A stretch of 64,000 bases of DNA from Orychophragmus violaceus (Eukaryota > Streptophyta > Magnoliopsida > Brassicales > Brassicaceae). The DNA lies in contig CM058232.1 of the NCBI GenBank assembly GCA_030180135.1, forward strand, positions 76,923,001 to 76,987,000. Reading direction: 5' to 3'. Both the position numbers and the translations under genes were made by a program. The notes beneath the pieces were generated by a model. It saw nothing but the letters and a program-made list of their open reading frames with translations. It did no database searches and was not told where the DNA came from. Positions 11,084-22,464 of the stretch are shown one piece after another. Numbering within the stretch: the first letter of the stretch is position 1; each line of letters begins with the position of its first letter.

Positions 11084-13053
11084 GGAAGATGGGACGGCCA
11101 TGGGACCAGAAACATGAACGGGAAAGTCCGGAGAGACTGAACCAAGTGTCCCATAGGCGTTTTTGGAGCCGAGACTCAGCTGGAAGGAGCTCAGCTAAGT
11201 GTAGGAGTGAGGAAGTCAGCTCAGCTGAGCTGAACAGTCCAGCAGCTAGCTAGGTCAGCTGGCAACCAGCTCAACTCAGCTGGCCGGAGTGTTAAGCTCT
11301 TGGGCCAGCTAGGTCAGCTAGTGACACTAGCTGACTAGCGATTACCAAGCGAATGGGTACCACCAAGTGTTGCACCCATTCGGTCCACAACTCACACCTC
11401 TCTCCCCTTGGTAGTTGGCGCATGGAAGAGCCTATAAATAGGCCTTCCCTTGTCCATTTTTGCACACGCCACAAGGCACAAAAACACATAAGAATTCTCC
11501 CAAAAGGCAAAGGCCAAATCGAGAGAGTTTAGAGAGAGAAAGAGGCCGGAATCTTCAAGGAGAGGCCGGCGGTTTAAGGAGATCTTGGTGGTGGTTTAAA
11601 GCGCAAGAGGAGGAGCAAAGATGGCTGGAGAGGCATCGGCTACTCATGGCAAAACCGCAACCGTATCTAAGGTTAGAGTCCGGTTCTATTTCTTCTCGGC
11701 CTTGGCCAAACCCTAGCGGCCAACGGCCGGTTGTTATGGCCGGAATCTCTCTCTTCTACTTACTCTAAATGATCGCTCCATTCATGTTACACGACCGGCC
11801 TTAAGGCCTTGGTCGTGGGCGGTTTGGCAAACGGTGGGTTACAATCCGAGTATGGGGAATGGCCCGGAAGATCATGTTGCTTCAAGCGGTTTAATGGCCC
11901 GTCGGAAGGACGGTATGCCGAGAACCGAGAAGCCAAAACATGGTCGGTCATACATAAGATCGGACCAAGGAATTGAGTCCGTCGGATCAAGTAACCGAAT
12001 CGCTCGTCAAACCGTTAGAGGTGTACGCGCATAACCGCGAGTGGTCCACGGACTGCCGCGATGCATACACGGCCGCGGTAAACGCACGGACCGTAGGAAC
12101 GATCGGAACCGTCTGCGGTATCGATCGCGTCCGTTCGTGCGTAAAGTCGCATCCGCTCGTACGTAAAGACGCGACCGTAGGGATGCGTCCGTTCGCGAAC
12201 ACTCGTACTGGACCGTGGATCATCGCATGATGATCGAGAAACGTTCCATCGCGGGCATGAGCGCTTGGCCGAACAATCACTCGTCATCCGGATAGTCCGA
12301 CGGACGGATCAGTCCACGCGACCGTAAGGTCAAGCGTGTGATCGGTACAGTACGTCGGCCCGGCATCGCGTAACGATTGCAAGGCTTAGCGCATGCGGAC
12401 GGTTAGCGCATACGAACGGCTAGCGCATACGGACGGCTTAGCGTAGGCGGACGTACCGACGACCGTGTCGTCATCACGACGATATGCGTCACGCGCACAC
12501 ACCCGACCGTAAGCCACGGTAAACCCGAATGCACGCCTATGACCGTAAGCCGAGATGCGTTCGCGGTCCACTTAACGTGTAAATATGAATTGGACGGTTT
12601 TGTTTGAGAACTTAGAAGTATAAATGGAAATACTTGTATAAATAGTTCATGGGATCATATAGTTATATAAATGCTAGGTTGCATGAAAAACGAATATAAA
12701 TTGTTATGGAAATCTCATGAACTTGTTTTGTTTTCAGGAGATCATGATGATGATCAAACCTAGGCGCGGACAAGACTTGGGGGCGAGTGGTGTTAGTTTG
12801 GTAGACATTGTTTTAGGACCGAATACTTTAGCATAATGCGAATTGAACCACAGTTGTATTTGGTACCTTTTACTTATTAATAAAATGTCTATTTTGCCTT
12901 AGTCTTTATTATGAATCGAATTTGTTGAATGAATGAAATGGAAAACGTTTAAGTATGGCTAAAATGGACTTGAGGTTCTTAAGAAACCTCAAGATGAAAT
13001 CGGTTAAGTAGTGGCAATCCGTTCCGGCCCTATGGCCGGGATAGGCCTTGTCA
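11060..13053 (+). repeat. 3' LTR of the plus-strand Tekay-type element
   Basis: 1,994 bp, TGTAGCATCC...CCTTGTCA, nearly identical to the 5' LTR. Differences counted by eye include one small change near 11244 (CAGCTGGCTAG against CAGCAGCTAG) and about eleven single bases. The target duplication GTACT follows at 13054-13058. Confidence 0.95.
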
Positions 13054-13507
13054 GTACTCGTCTGAAGGCATCCCGTCAACATAAAGTGCTTAAGGGAGGA
13101 AGAGGATGTTCGAGAAGGTGAGGAAGGATGAAGCTCGCAGAAAAAAAGAAGCCGTTTCAAAGGCATTGGAATTTCTTGTTTGCAAAGTCTTCGATATCCT
13201 TGTATCCAAGATTGAGAAGGCTGATCAGGTTCGCCTTACGCATGAGCTCCATCAAATTCAGATCACATATTTGGAAGAGGACCTTGCCAAGACTCCAATT
13301 GAAGATCTTGGTTGTGGTCGCGAGAGGGTTTTGGTGAGTTCAGTTATCGAGAATCCATATGGTTCCAACGAGGGGACCATGACTTTTAGAGAGGTGGATG
13401 CTCTTCGCCGAGCAGGCCTTGAAAAACAAGCTGAATACCAACTTGGGGATCATACCAAAGATCAAGCTGAAGATCAGACTGGAGACCATTGTGTCGATGT
13501 CTCTTAA
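13054..13507 (+). pseudogene. Tat-type extra ORF, 3' part after the interrupting element
   Basis: This resumes the coiled-coil protein cut at 3950. Just after the duplicated GTACT the old frame reads on for about 20 codons, then a one-base shift moves it into the frame starting at 13106 (MFEKVRKDEARRKKEA). That frame stays open to TAA at 13505-13507. It holds a long charged, helical segment and ends in a Q/D/E/H-rich tail. Function is unknown. Linking it to the 5' part rests on the exact target duplication and on similar composition. Confidence 0.6.
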
Positions 13508-14484
13508 CCTTTGTTTACTGTTTTTTAATCTTTTTTGTTGCTTATGCTTGCCTTCCTTTAAACCCTTTTGTAAGGTCGGAACAGCTTTATATATAACCGA
13601 ATTTTGCTTAGCCTTTGCTTGCCTATTGGTCTCCTTTACTCTTGCATGCTCGTTTGTTGTGTTTATTGAAGTAAAAGAAATGCACGTTCCCGGTCGTGCA
13701 ATTTCATCTAAGGCAAAGCGTATGTTCGTCTTTACGAATTCTTCCAAGGAAAAAGTGTGTGCTCGTTTTTGAGTACGGGTGGTACACTCGATTTTTGAGT
13801 ATGAGTGTTATGTTCGCTTTTTTAGTACGCGTGTTATGCTCAGTTTTTTAGTACGAGTGATATGCTTGGTTTTTGATAGTTTGGATTTGGTTAGAAGTTA
13901 GAGAGGAGAGAGTGGTGTGCTAGGCTTATCATGTGAAGTCTTGATCGGGACAGTTGTGCAAACCTGGGTTCATCTTATTTTTCTATCAATCAGACTTGTG
14001 CGGGACTGGCCCCAGCTTACTTGTTTGGATGGGTACGAGATTGTGCTCGCTGTCCCAAAGATTTGGTGCGAGTAAGTGCTCGACTTATCCTGTAAAGGTC
14101 TTATCAGGACAGTTTTGCGAAACTTGGTTCTACTTATTTCCCTACCGAGCAGTCTTGTGCATGACTGGGCCTGGCTTTCGTGCTTTTAGGCACGTTAGAT
14201 CGGACATTTGGTCAGAACGTCCACTATTTGGATTGGATGACAGAAATAACAAAAGTACTTAAAAGATTTTTTTATTGATATAGTTGAGCCCCTTGATAGG
14301 GTTGCGTATGTACCCCGAAAAGGGGATCAAACAGATCGTATTTCACATTACATATTGAAATAGTCTGAGCTCGTATAGCGAGCTCTTTTTTTTAGCGCAT
14401 GCTCGTTGTAGCTTCGGTATTTAGTCTTTGTCTTCATGTACCTTTGCTCGACTTAGTAGTAATAAATCTTTAACTTAATTGCGT
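13508..14484. other. Non-coding spacer of the old Tat-type element
   Basis: No gene is seen. The stretch holds a four-unit minisatellite (13766-13870) and two imperfect copies of a segment of about 130 bp (about 13924-14065 and 14083-14200, both with GACAGTT and ACTTGTGC/TCTTGTGC blocks). It separates the plus-strand extra ORF from the minus-strand pol. Confidence 0.6.
13766..13870. repeat. Minisatellite, four units of about 26-28 bp
   Basis: Units start TTTTTGAGTACGGGTGG, TTTTTGAGTATGAGTG, TTTTTAGTACGCGTG and TTTTTAGTACGAGTG. Copies are imperfect and old. Confidence 0.75.
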
Positions 14485-15480
14485 TTCATAAGCGCGTAAT
14501 GGCTTCACCCTTCATGGTGACGAGCTTGTACACGCCGAGCTTTACCACTTTGGAGATGATGTATGGTCCCTCCCAATTTGCGCTGAACTTACCTGCTCAA
14601 TACTCGCGCGTGTTCTCGAATACCTTCCGAAGGACGAGGTCGCCTTCATCGAAGCATTGGCCTTTTACCCTCTTGTTGTAGTAGCCAATAATTTTCTGCT
14701 GATATTTTTAGATTCGCATAAATGCTTGGTCGTGTAGCTCCTCAACTTGATTGAGGCGATCAAGGATCATGTTGTCTTTTAGCTCTCCGTGCTCTGGTGA
14801 GAGGCTTAGGAGGATTGTTAATACGCTTACTTCTGCTGGTGACATTGCCTTCATTCCGTGAGAAAGGTGTTTGGATCGTCGAATTTCTTGGTGTAGTTCG
14901 GTGTGTCCATAGAACGCTATCAATCTCGTCGGCCCATAAGCCCTTTTTGTTTTCTAGTCATTTTTTTAGTCCATCCAGTATTGTTTTGTTTGTTGATTCG
15001 ACTTGTTAGTTCCCCTACGGATATCGGGGGGGGGGGGGGGGGGGGTTAACTTACTCAGTTTGATTTTCCATCTGGCGCAGAATCCTTCGAACATGCTTGG
15101 TATGAATTGTGGGGCATTATTGATGACGATCTCGTATGGAAGGCCGTGGCGGCAAATGATGTACTTCCATACGAATTTATGTAAGTCAAGATCGTGGATT
15201 TCGGCATACGACTCTGCTTCCACCCACTTGGCAAAGTAATCGATCACTATAAGGATGAACTTCTTATGATGTGAGGCTGGTAACGGTCCGACGATATCCA
15301 TTGCCCAATGCATGAACGGGTAGGGCGTGGCCGCAGTAGTTAGAATTTTGGATGGCTGATGAATGGTCGATGCATGCCTTTGGCATTTTTCGCATCTTAG
15401 CACGTATTTCTAGCAATCGACAATCATGGTCGGCCAAAAGTGTCTTTGGCGCTTGATTTTTTTGGCAAGATCTCGACCGC
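14485..15480 (-). pseudogene. Tat-type integrase, decayed
   Basis: Read on the minus strand this is the C-terminal enzyme of pol. A CEKCQRHA block is the end of the HHCC finger. HWAMDIVGPLP and VIDYFAKWVEAE mark the start of the DDE core, and GLPYEIVINNAPQF is the middle part. Downstream come degenerate blocks of the C-terminal domain, such as GDLVLRKVFENTREY and NWEGPYIISKVVKLGVYKL, in shifting frames. A 20-base G run (plus strand, 15026-15045) and frame changes break it. The motif set is that of Tat/Athila gypsy elements. Confidence 0.8.
15026..15045 (+). repeat. Homopolymer G run, 20 bases
   Basis: An uninterrupted G20 tract lies inside the dead integrase, where a Pro-rich misreading results on the minus strand. 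It is either slippage in a dead gene or an assembly artefact. Confidence 0.9.
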
Positions 15481-15685
15481 TGGTGTGATTTCCTCCTGCT
15501 ACTTTGTGCATCGCCTCAGTAATCCAATTTTTTTTCCGTTCACACATTGTAGGAGAGCTCTGGTCGCGCTCCATCAGAACAATTCTCTTTTCAGGACACG
15601 TACTGCACCCAGCTTTTAGACGTTGGGCATCCCATCTATCTTCAGGTACTATTCCTTGGAGGATGTTATGTTTAATCTCATCTCT

Positions 15686-16250
15686 TCAGTCAGTCGTATC
15701 GTTGGATCCTGTTGTTGCGATCTTGGTGACTTTGTTGTTGATTTTGTCAGCATCGTCCATCCCCTCTTCAACCTCGGTGACAACGAGCACCTCGTCTTCT
15801 TGATTGATGCTTGATTTACTGATGCATTCAACTGGTATGATTCGTCGGAGTTCTGGATCCGATGTTGATGCTAGGGTAGCCAGAGCATCTTCTAATGAGT
15901 TGTCACTTCGAGGGATTTCGGTTAGTGTGACCGAGCCGAGCTCGTTCGCGAGTTGTTGGACGAGCTTCAGGTAGGCGTCCATGCGTTCTTTTTCTGCCTC
16001 GTATTCCCCACTGTACTGATTGAAGATGATATGGGAATCATATAATGCATCGACTCGCTTTGCTCCGACTACCTTCACTAGACACAAGGCAGCTATTAGC
16101 GCTTCATATTCGGCCTCATTGTTTGAAGCCGGGAAGGCAAGGCGGAAAGACTGCTCAATTATTTTTCATGTTGGGGAGGTCAGCTTGACTCCTACCCCCA
16201 AACCATTTTTGGATGACAATCCATAGACGAACATGATCCATTTTTCTTTT
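15686..16250 (-). pseudogene. Tat-type RNase H segment, decayed
   Basis: The minus-strand frame at 15686-16087 reads NQYSGEYEAEKERMDAYL and then the LANELGSVTLTEIPRSDN and LEDALATLAS blocks, as in the second half of the gypsy RNase H domain. The upstream part (to about 16250) is in other frames with stops. It lies between the integrase and RT remnants in normal pol order. Confidence 0.75.
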
Positions 16251-16499
16251 GGTGTGAGTTCGTCGGTGATGACAATCTCAAGAGTCAGTTCGATCATGAA
16301 ATCGACCAGAACTTGAGATTTAGCACTAGTCATTTTTTCTTGTACAAAGATTTTTCTGATTTAAAAGATTGGTTTTTGGTTTCGGTCTTCGCGAACGAGG
16401 ACACCACTGATAGTTGAGGTTGAAATTGAAATCTATAAGTTGAGCGTTTCTCCTTCCTCGGGCTTGGAAAAGTTTGGTGGGGTAGACATGTAACTTTTC

Positions 16500-17358
16500 A
16501 ATTGCTTGAAGGCTTCTTCGTATTTTGCATCCCACTCAAACTTTTTGTTTTCTCAAAGAACATTGTAAAATGGGAGGCACTTGTCTGTTGATCGTGAAAT
16601 GAATCTGTTTAGAGCCGCGATTCGCTTGTGTGTCGTTGAACCTCCCGAGTTTTCTTGTGTTAAAGGAGCTCAGTGATTGTTGTTAACTTTTTCGGGTTGG
16701 CTTCAATTCCCCTTCTTGTGACAATGTAGATGTGAAATTCTCCTGATGTAATTGTGAATTTTGTCGGATTCAACTTCATTCCAGATTTGTTCTGACTTTC
16801 GAAACAAGTTTCCAAGTGATTGAGATCATCGTCGTCTGACGCAGATATGACGAGGATGTCATCTATGTATACTTTTGTTTTCTTATTGAGCTGATCAACA
16901 AACATGTGGTTCACCAACCTATGATACCTTGCACCTGCGTTCTTAAGGTCGACCGACGATGAAGAACGAATTCTTTTCATGATCGTCAGGATACAACATA
17001 ATTTGATTGTATCCGGTGAAGGAATCCATAAATGAGAGCATGTCATTTCCTGTTGTTGCTTCAATGAGCCGGTCATTGTGAGGCAAAGGGAAGCTATCCT
17101 TGGGGCATGCTTTGTTGAGGTCTGTTAAATCGACGCATACTCGACATTTTTTGTTCTTCTTTTTGACGACAAGTGATTTGCTAACCAGTCGGGATACTTG
17201 ACCTCGGTGATTGATCCTCCCTTTGAAAGTATTTTTACTTTGTCGTTCACGGCCTTTTCGTGCTCGGGGCTGAGCTTTCTTCTTTTTTGCTTGATCGGTT
17301 TTAAGACTGGATCGACATGCAGTTCGTGACAATCTATTGATGGGTCTACACTGGTCAT
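16500..17358 (-). pseudogene. Tat-type reverse transcriptase, decayed
   Basis: Overlapping minus-strand frames give CRVCVDLTDLNKACPKDSFPLP, DRLIEATTGNDMLSFMDSFTGYNQI, then a shift into the KVYIDDILVISAS block, which holds the YIDD catalytic box. GEFHIYIVTRRGIEANPKK follows. At least two frameshifts and several stops show that it is inactive. Upstream at 17125-17358 a DPVLKPIKQKRRKLSPE block marks the start of the RT domain. Confidence 0.85.
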
Positions 17359-17420
17359 GTCATTGGTCGTCTATGTGTAAGTTGTGGCTCTATTTTTTAG
17401 AAAATCGACGAGCTTGTCTT

Positions 17421-18010
17421 TCATATCTTCTCAAAGATCGGCACACCAATTCCAATACATCGCTCTGGATCGTTGAGATCAATATTGACTTGGATCACAA
17501 CGTCTCTTTGTGGTTTTTCCGGCGGTGGCAACTCTATCTTTGGTTCATCTACAATGTATGCTTGTGATGTGTGGTGTAGTTTGTGCTCGATTCGGAAGCA
17601 AGTCGTTGATATTCTTTGGTCTCCTCGGACGGTGAACACACAACATGGTGTTGGGAACTTTATTTATTGATGGTACGTTGATGGTAGTGCCTTCATTGTA
17701 TGTGTCTATGGTTTCCCCAAGATCACATTGTATATTGATGGTCGGTCGACGACGACGAAATTTACGATCTTTATAACCCTTACGACGTAAACATGAAGAT
17801 CAAGTTCCGATTGTTGTGATCGAATTTCTTGGAAAATCTTGTTAGGGGTTTGTCATATGGTTTCATCTGATTGTTACTGAGCTCCATGCGCTGCAATGTT
17901 TCTTTGAAGATTAGGTCCACCGAACCCCCAGTGTCGATTAGGATTTTTTAGACTTCGAAGTCGCCTACTCGAAGTTCAACGACCAATGGGTCGTTTTGTG
18001 GTCTGTCCAA
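17421..18010 (-). pseudogene. Tat-type protease and linker, decayed
   Basis: In minus-strand order this lies between gag and RT, where the aspartic protease is expected. A VDLIFKETLQRMELSN-like stretch and a TGGSVDLIF-like active-site region can be read near 17890-17940 (with a stop at the plus-strand TTTTTTAGAC). The frame is broken repeatedly. Assignment rests on position as much as on motif. Confidence 0.5.
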
Positions 18011-18739
18011 GCCCTTTCCAACTTGCTCGGTGAATACAATGTCATTGACGACTTTGAGCTTGTCATCATTGTTTCGTTTCTATTAATGTTGCGTGATAGC
18101 TTGGCGCTCATACTCCTTTATCAATCGAACTGAATCATTGAAAAGCGGCAATCCTCCCATGACCATATTTATGCATCTTATTGGTGGAGGCGTCCCCTCT
18201 TTGTTTTTCTCGTCGCGAGCTCGTTACGGTGGTGCCATGTCCGTGTCTATCTGTTCAAATTCCACCTCGAATGCTACTTTTTTATTTTTCCTTCCTGAAC
18301 GAGCTTGAAACGTTCTCCTTCATTTTTTGGTTTGGTTGCTTGGTTCTCGGCTTTCGCAGAAGATTGGTTGCGAGTTATCGTCACCTTCTTCCCTTCCTTT
18401 TGATAGTCAGCGAAGAGTAAAATTTACAAGTTTCTGCATTCGGACGTATCGTGCTCAAGAGATTACTCTGGTAAAAATCACATAAGATATTACTCTGGTT
18501 GTTTCCCCGAACGTGCTTGTTCCACGTTTTGTTTTTTTTTGCTGACGATCTTGCTGGTAGCCTTGAGGAGGATGATCTTGGTGATAGCCATGGACGGACT
18601 GATCTTGCTGGTAGCCTTGAGAAGGGAGATTTTGGCGATAGCATTGGGCGGGCTGATCTTGCTGGTAGTCTTGTTGTTGGTCGGTGAAATAGTATGTTGG
18701 CTTACCCTTCCTTGCAATATCTTCTTCTTTCGAGTTCTT

Positions 18740-20019
18740 CTAATCTTGATCGTAATGCTGATGCGGTTCTCGCTGCTTGGCAATTTTCTCCGACTTTTCT
18801 GATTTTTCTTTTGAAGTCAAAATTTGTGGTGCAAACTTTTTAGCCATAATTTCCTTTGTGGCTGCTCGGTGGAGAGCATCTTCGAGCGAGCTCGGTTTGT
18901 TTTTCTTAATCTCTTCTCGAAAACTATATGTGTACCATAAACCGTTCCATAATTCTGGTAATTCTTCGCTGTTAGTAATTGATATTTTCACAAGGATGTT
19001 TTTGAAGTGAGTGATGTATAACCATAGAGTTTCTTTCGGTCCTTGAGTGATGCCCCAGAGATCTGCGTTTGATGCTTCCTCTTGGATGTACATGGAATAG
19101 TGCTTGAGGAATGCCACTGAGAGTTCTTGGTATCCGTCGATAGAGTTTGCTTCCAGTCGGGAAAACCAATCCAAAGCGGATCAGCCCAAGCACTCGAGAA
19201 ATGGCTGACAATATGATGCATCACGCTCTCCTAGGTCGAATCGTGTTTGGCTCATAGCGATGCAAAAAGCAATTAGGAATTGCTTTGGGTCTGAATTGCC
19301 TTCATATGTCATTACCTTGATTTTTCCAGGTGTTGGACTTGAATGACTGTGACGCGGTGGGTGAATGGAGTGTTCTGTGTATCTTTAAGCGCGCGATCGA
19401 TTTTGGGTTCCGAGCTGATCGCTTGGTGAACCTTTGAGGTCATGCGTCACAACTTTTATTTCAGATCTTCTATTTCATTGTCCCTTTGAATGTCTGTTGC
19501 TGAGTTGTTTTAGGTGCCAATAGCAAGGGGTCGAGTGTTCCTTTACTTGGTCATCAATGATGTGGAATGTATGGGTTGTCTTCTGTTTTTTTTTCGGTGT
19601 TCGGAGTTGGAGACCCATCGAACACAACTCGTTGGAGGCGTGGTGTGAAGTCAATCAACCAGGGTGCGGTCACTTGATGACCTGATGATTGGAGATCGTT
19701 GATATGTCCTTGACATACTGCCTGTGCAGTTGTGAGTTGGTCAAACCGAGCATTACTCCCTCGAGAGAGCTCGTCAACTTGGGTTGTGAGAGCCTTGAGT
19801 AGGAGGGATACTTTATGCTTGTCGGAGCGATTATTTGTGACCTGATGTGTTTTCTTGGTTCCGAGAAGAAATTATGTGTCCGAGAGTTGGTTGATCGGGT
19901 TGGTGACCTGAGAGACTTGACAAACCTTTTTTAGTTGACCTTTTGCTTGTGAGGTCGTTACCGGGTCTGGGTTGTCCAGAGAGAGTGATGGTGTCCTTAT
20001 TCGCTGGTTGTCCTGTCAT
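18740..20019 (-). pseudogene. Tat-type gag, decayed
   Basis: The minus-strand frame 18740-19174 holds the gag core: WFSRLEANSIDGYQEL, AFLKHYSMYIQEEASNADLW and GPKETLWLYITHFKN, typical of Tat/Athila gag. The likely N-terminus is at 20019 (MTGQPANKDTITLSGQ), separated from the core by stops and shifts. A Q/G/Y-rich repeat segment lies downstream around 18500-18700 on the same strand. Confidence 0.8.
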
Positions 20020-20039
20020 CGTCGAGCTTGCCCGGAGTG

Positions 20040-20900
20040 AAGTATTTTTGCTTGTCTCAGTCAGGTTTGAATGAATGTGTTCGGTGAGAATCTATGGGTC
20101 AAGGTTTATCTTTATAGAAAGCAGACTAAGGTCGATAAATGAACATGAAGGTGCAAGACCATCGATAGACGAGCTCACTTACAATCTTGGATGTGCTTGT
20201 TTCTAGAGAGAGAAAGTAAAAGAGTACACATATCCCAAAAAGTTGCATTTATGAAAAGTAGAGCAGTATATTTATAGTAAATACGGTCGTACTTTTGTAT
20301 GGGACGTTGAACCTTTGTCGAGCTGTGACGATTGGGACATACTCTTCAGATGAAAAATGGGCAAGCCAATCACGTCATGACTGGTAGTAAATTCGAGCTG
20401 AATGGGGTTGTCGAGTTTAGGCGAGCTGTACAGGTCTGCTCGCGAGCTGAGTCGAGGTGAATAAGTCTGCTCGGGAACTAAGCCGAGCCGAGCAAGATCA
20501 TTCGTGAGCCGAACCGAGCATTCTTCAAGTGAGGGATATGTTTTTGATTATGAACCGAATGACTTGTTTCTTATTGAACCGATCATAGTCTATATAGTAG
20601 ATTTGGACCGGTAACAAATCCACCAAAACTCAACGACAATGATCAGCTCAGTAGATCTACCGTACAATTTCCGAAAATTTGGGGAGAAGCGATGTATGTT
20701 CTCACAGTGCTCCACAGTAAAACGGCGCCACAACACCCTATTAACGACCTATGACATCCATAAATTAGGGAATATGTAATAGGGTAGTCTCCACAGCTAA
20801 CTACATTAACCGAAAGTATGAGACAATCTGTAACCGACTAACAAAATGAGGAAAGTTTAAACTATAAATATAAAGACTTCCGCATTGATGAGATATTGAA
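20040..20900 (-). repeat. Probable 5' LTR and leader of the Tat-type element
   Basis: This stretch lies upstream of gag on the minus strand and has no reading frame. A TATAAATA box on the minus strand (plus 20269-20276) has a pyrimidine-rich start region downstream, as in an LTR promoter. I could not find the exact ends, a primer binding site or the partner LTR, so the borders are approximate. Confidence 0.4.
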
Positions 20901-21258
20901 TTATAAAGAGAATGACTAAAGATAAAAAAACCATTTACGTTCATATGTCTATTTGTTCCGATTTTGTTATTAATTTGTAATCTCGATATGTCTTTATTTT
21001 CTAATAAATAAACTCGTCCTTAACAACGATATATCCAGAAATCTTGTCTTGTTGAACTACTTCTTTATTAACGCAAATTTTTTGAATTCCTTCTTATTTT
21101 TAATCATTTTACTACTAAGTTGGAAATCTTCTTTTGACACTCCATGGTTCCAAATCAGTAATAATGAATGTTCTCTGCGAATATTTTGCATTTTTGCCAG
21201 GTTTCTGATTTTAAAAACTTCAAATTAGTTACTTACAAAGGTTTTCTTGTGTTACCAT
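20901..21258. other. Intergenic AT-rich stretch
   Basis: I see no coding frame, no terminal repeat and no known motif here beyond AT-rich spacer. Confidence 0.5.
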
Positions 21259-21842
21259 CAATGTTTTAAAAGTCTCTAGGTGCTAACCGGGCGGTCGATT
21301 AACGCCTAGCGCATAGACAATTTAGGAGGGGAGTAATCGGAGACTAAGCGTTAGAAAAAATAAAGAGAAATCTGCTTTTTAATATCATATATAGTGTTAC
21401 ATACTATTATAATTGTAATTTTTACGTAAATTTTTGGTAACAACGTAGTGGTATAAAGGCATCTTTAAAGACTCTAGGTAGTAGATTCGACTCTTTTCTG
21501 GCAAAATTTTCACAATTTAATTAAATGAGAGAGGTAAAATGGTAATATACAGATGAATCATCTTGTTCCTCTAGACACTCTAATAGCCACTAATCCCCCT
21601 GCAATTTTCTGCACATATATGTCACCTTTATTATTATTTTTTTGATCGATTTCTCACGATTTTTCAACAGTATACTGCAAATCTAGCATAAATCTATGGA
21701 ATCTTAACTAAAATTTGAAGTTTAAGTTAAATTTTTTTCCAACCAATTTTTTTCACCGATAAAGAGAAAATAGACGCGCTCCACCTCTTCTAGCGTCTAC
21801 TCGGCGCCTCGGCGGCCGTCGAGGCTGAGTTTTAGAACACTG
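21259..21842. mobile_element. Foldback hAT-type MITE, 584 bp
   Basis: The left end CAATGTTTTAAAA and right end TTTTAGAACACTG are imperfect inverted repeats that extend about 60 bp inward through GC-rich blocks (GGCGGTCG / CGGCGGCCG). Flanking 8-bp copies are GTTACCAT (21251-21258) and GTTACCGT (21843-21850), one mismatch. CAATG/CATTG-type ends with 8-bp duplications are typical of hAT elements. No transposase is encoded. Confidence 0.8.
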
Positions 21843-22348
21843 GTTACCGTATTTTGTGAGTTGTTATTTTTTAAAAAGGAAGTAAAGTTAATTGTTTGTA
21901 AATCTTGATCTCTTTTTTTTGTAGCGGCCCCACAATTGTCTTTCATCTAAATGTTATACCAAATAAAAAAGAGAATCATCCACATCTTATAATTTAAAAC
22001 AGAAAGAAAGTTGTATTACGATTTTTTTGAGTCTGTAATAAGATTATCAAAATAAAATTACTCCTAATAACATTAACATTATCTATAATTACTATACTAT
22101 CTTTGGTTCTATTTTTTACTAGATTAGCATTTAAAAAGACTAAATTATCCTATAAGATAATTTAAGTAATTTAATATTTATATAAATAAATCATTAAAGT
22201 AAAAAATAATTAATATAAATTTTGTTTTCAAAAAAATAACTAATATAAATTTTAAAAAAAAATTAATATCAAAAAATTAATATAAATAAATTATTAAAAT
22301 TAAAAATAATACAAATATATTAGTTTTGTTGGAAACTTTTAAAATTTT
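21843..22348. other. AT-rich spacer
   Basis: Very AT-rich sequence with short direct repeats of AAATTAATATAAAT type (about 22190-22320). No gene seen. Confidence 0.5.
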
Positions 22349-22464
22349 GTTTTTTTTTCTTTTGATGGAATATCAAATTTATTGATTTGTGGTAAAAAAA
22401 TAATGTGACATTTACAGGGTTACTCGATAAAAAAAATATCAAAGATTAATTTTGCCTATAAAGC

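Larger units (their letters stand above)
3951..13053 (+). mobile_element. Full-length Ty3/gypsy LTR retrotransposon (Tekay/Del-type chromovirus)
   Basis: The element has two LTRs (3951-5945 and 11060-13053), a primer binding site complementary to initiator tRNA-Met, gag and pol reading frames, a polypurine tract, and a perfect 5-bp target duplication GTACT (3946-3950 and 13054-13058). By eye the two LTRs differ at only about 12-13 positions in roughly 1,995 bp, so the insertion is young. Pol keeps protease, RT, RNase H, integrase and a chromodomain-like C-terminus without a stop. It may still be able to move. Domain order PR-RT-RH-INT with a C-terminal chromodomain-like block points to the Tekay/Del chromoviruses; lineage is an inference from motifs. 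Confidence 0.95.

Noticed and set aside
13766..13870. CRISPR-like array
   Set aside because: Four degenerate contiguous units without spacers in a plant transposon; an ordinary minisatellite.
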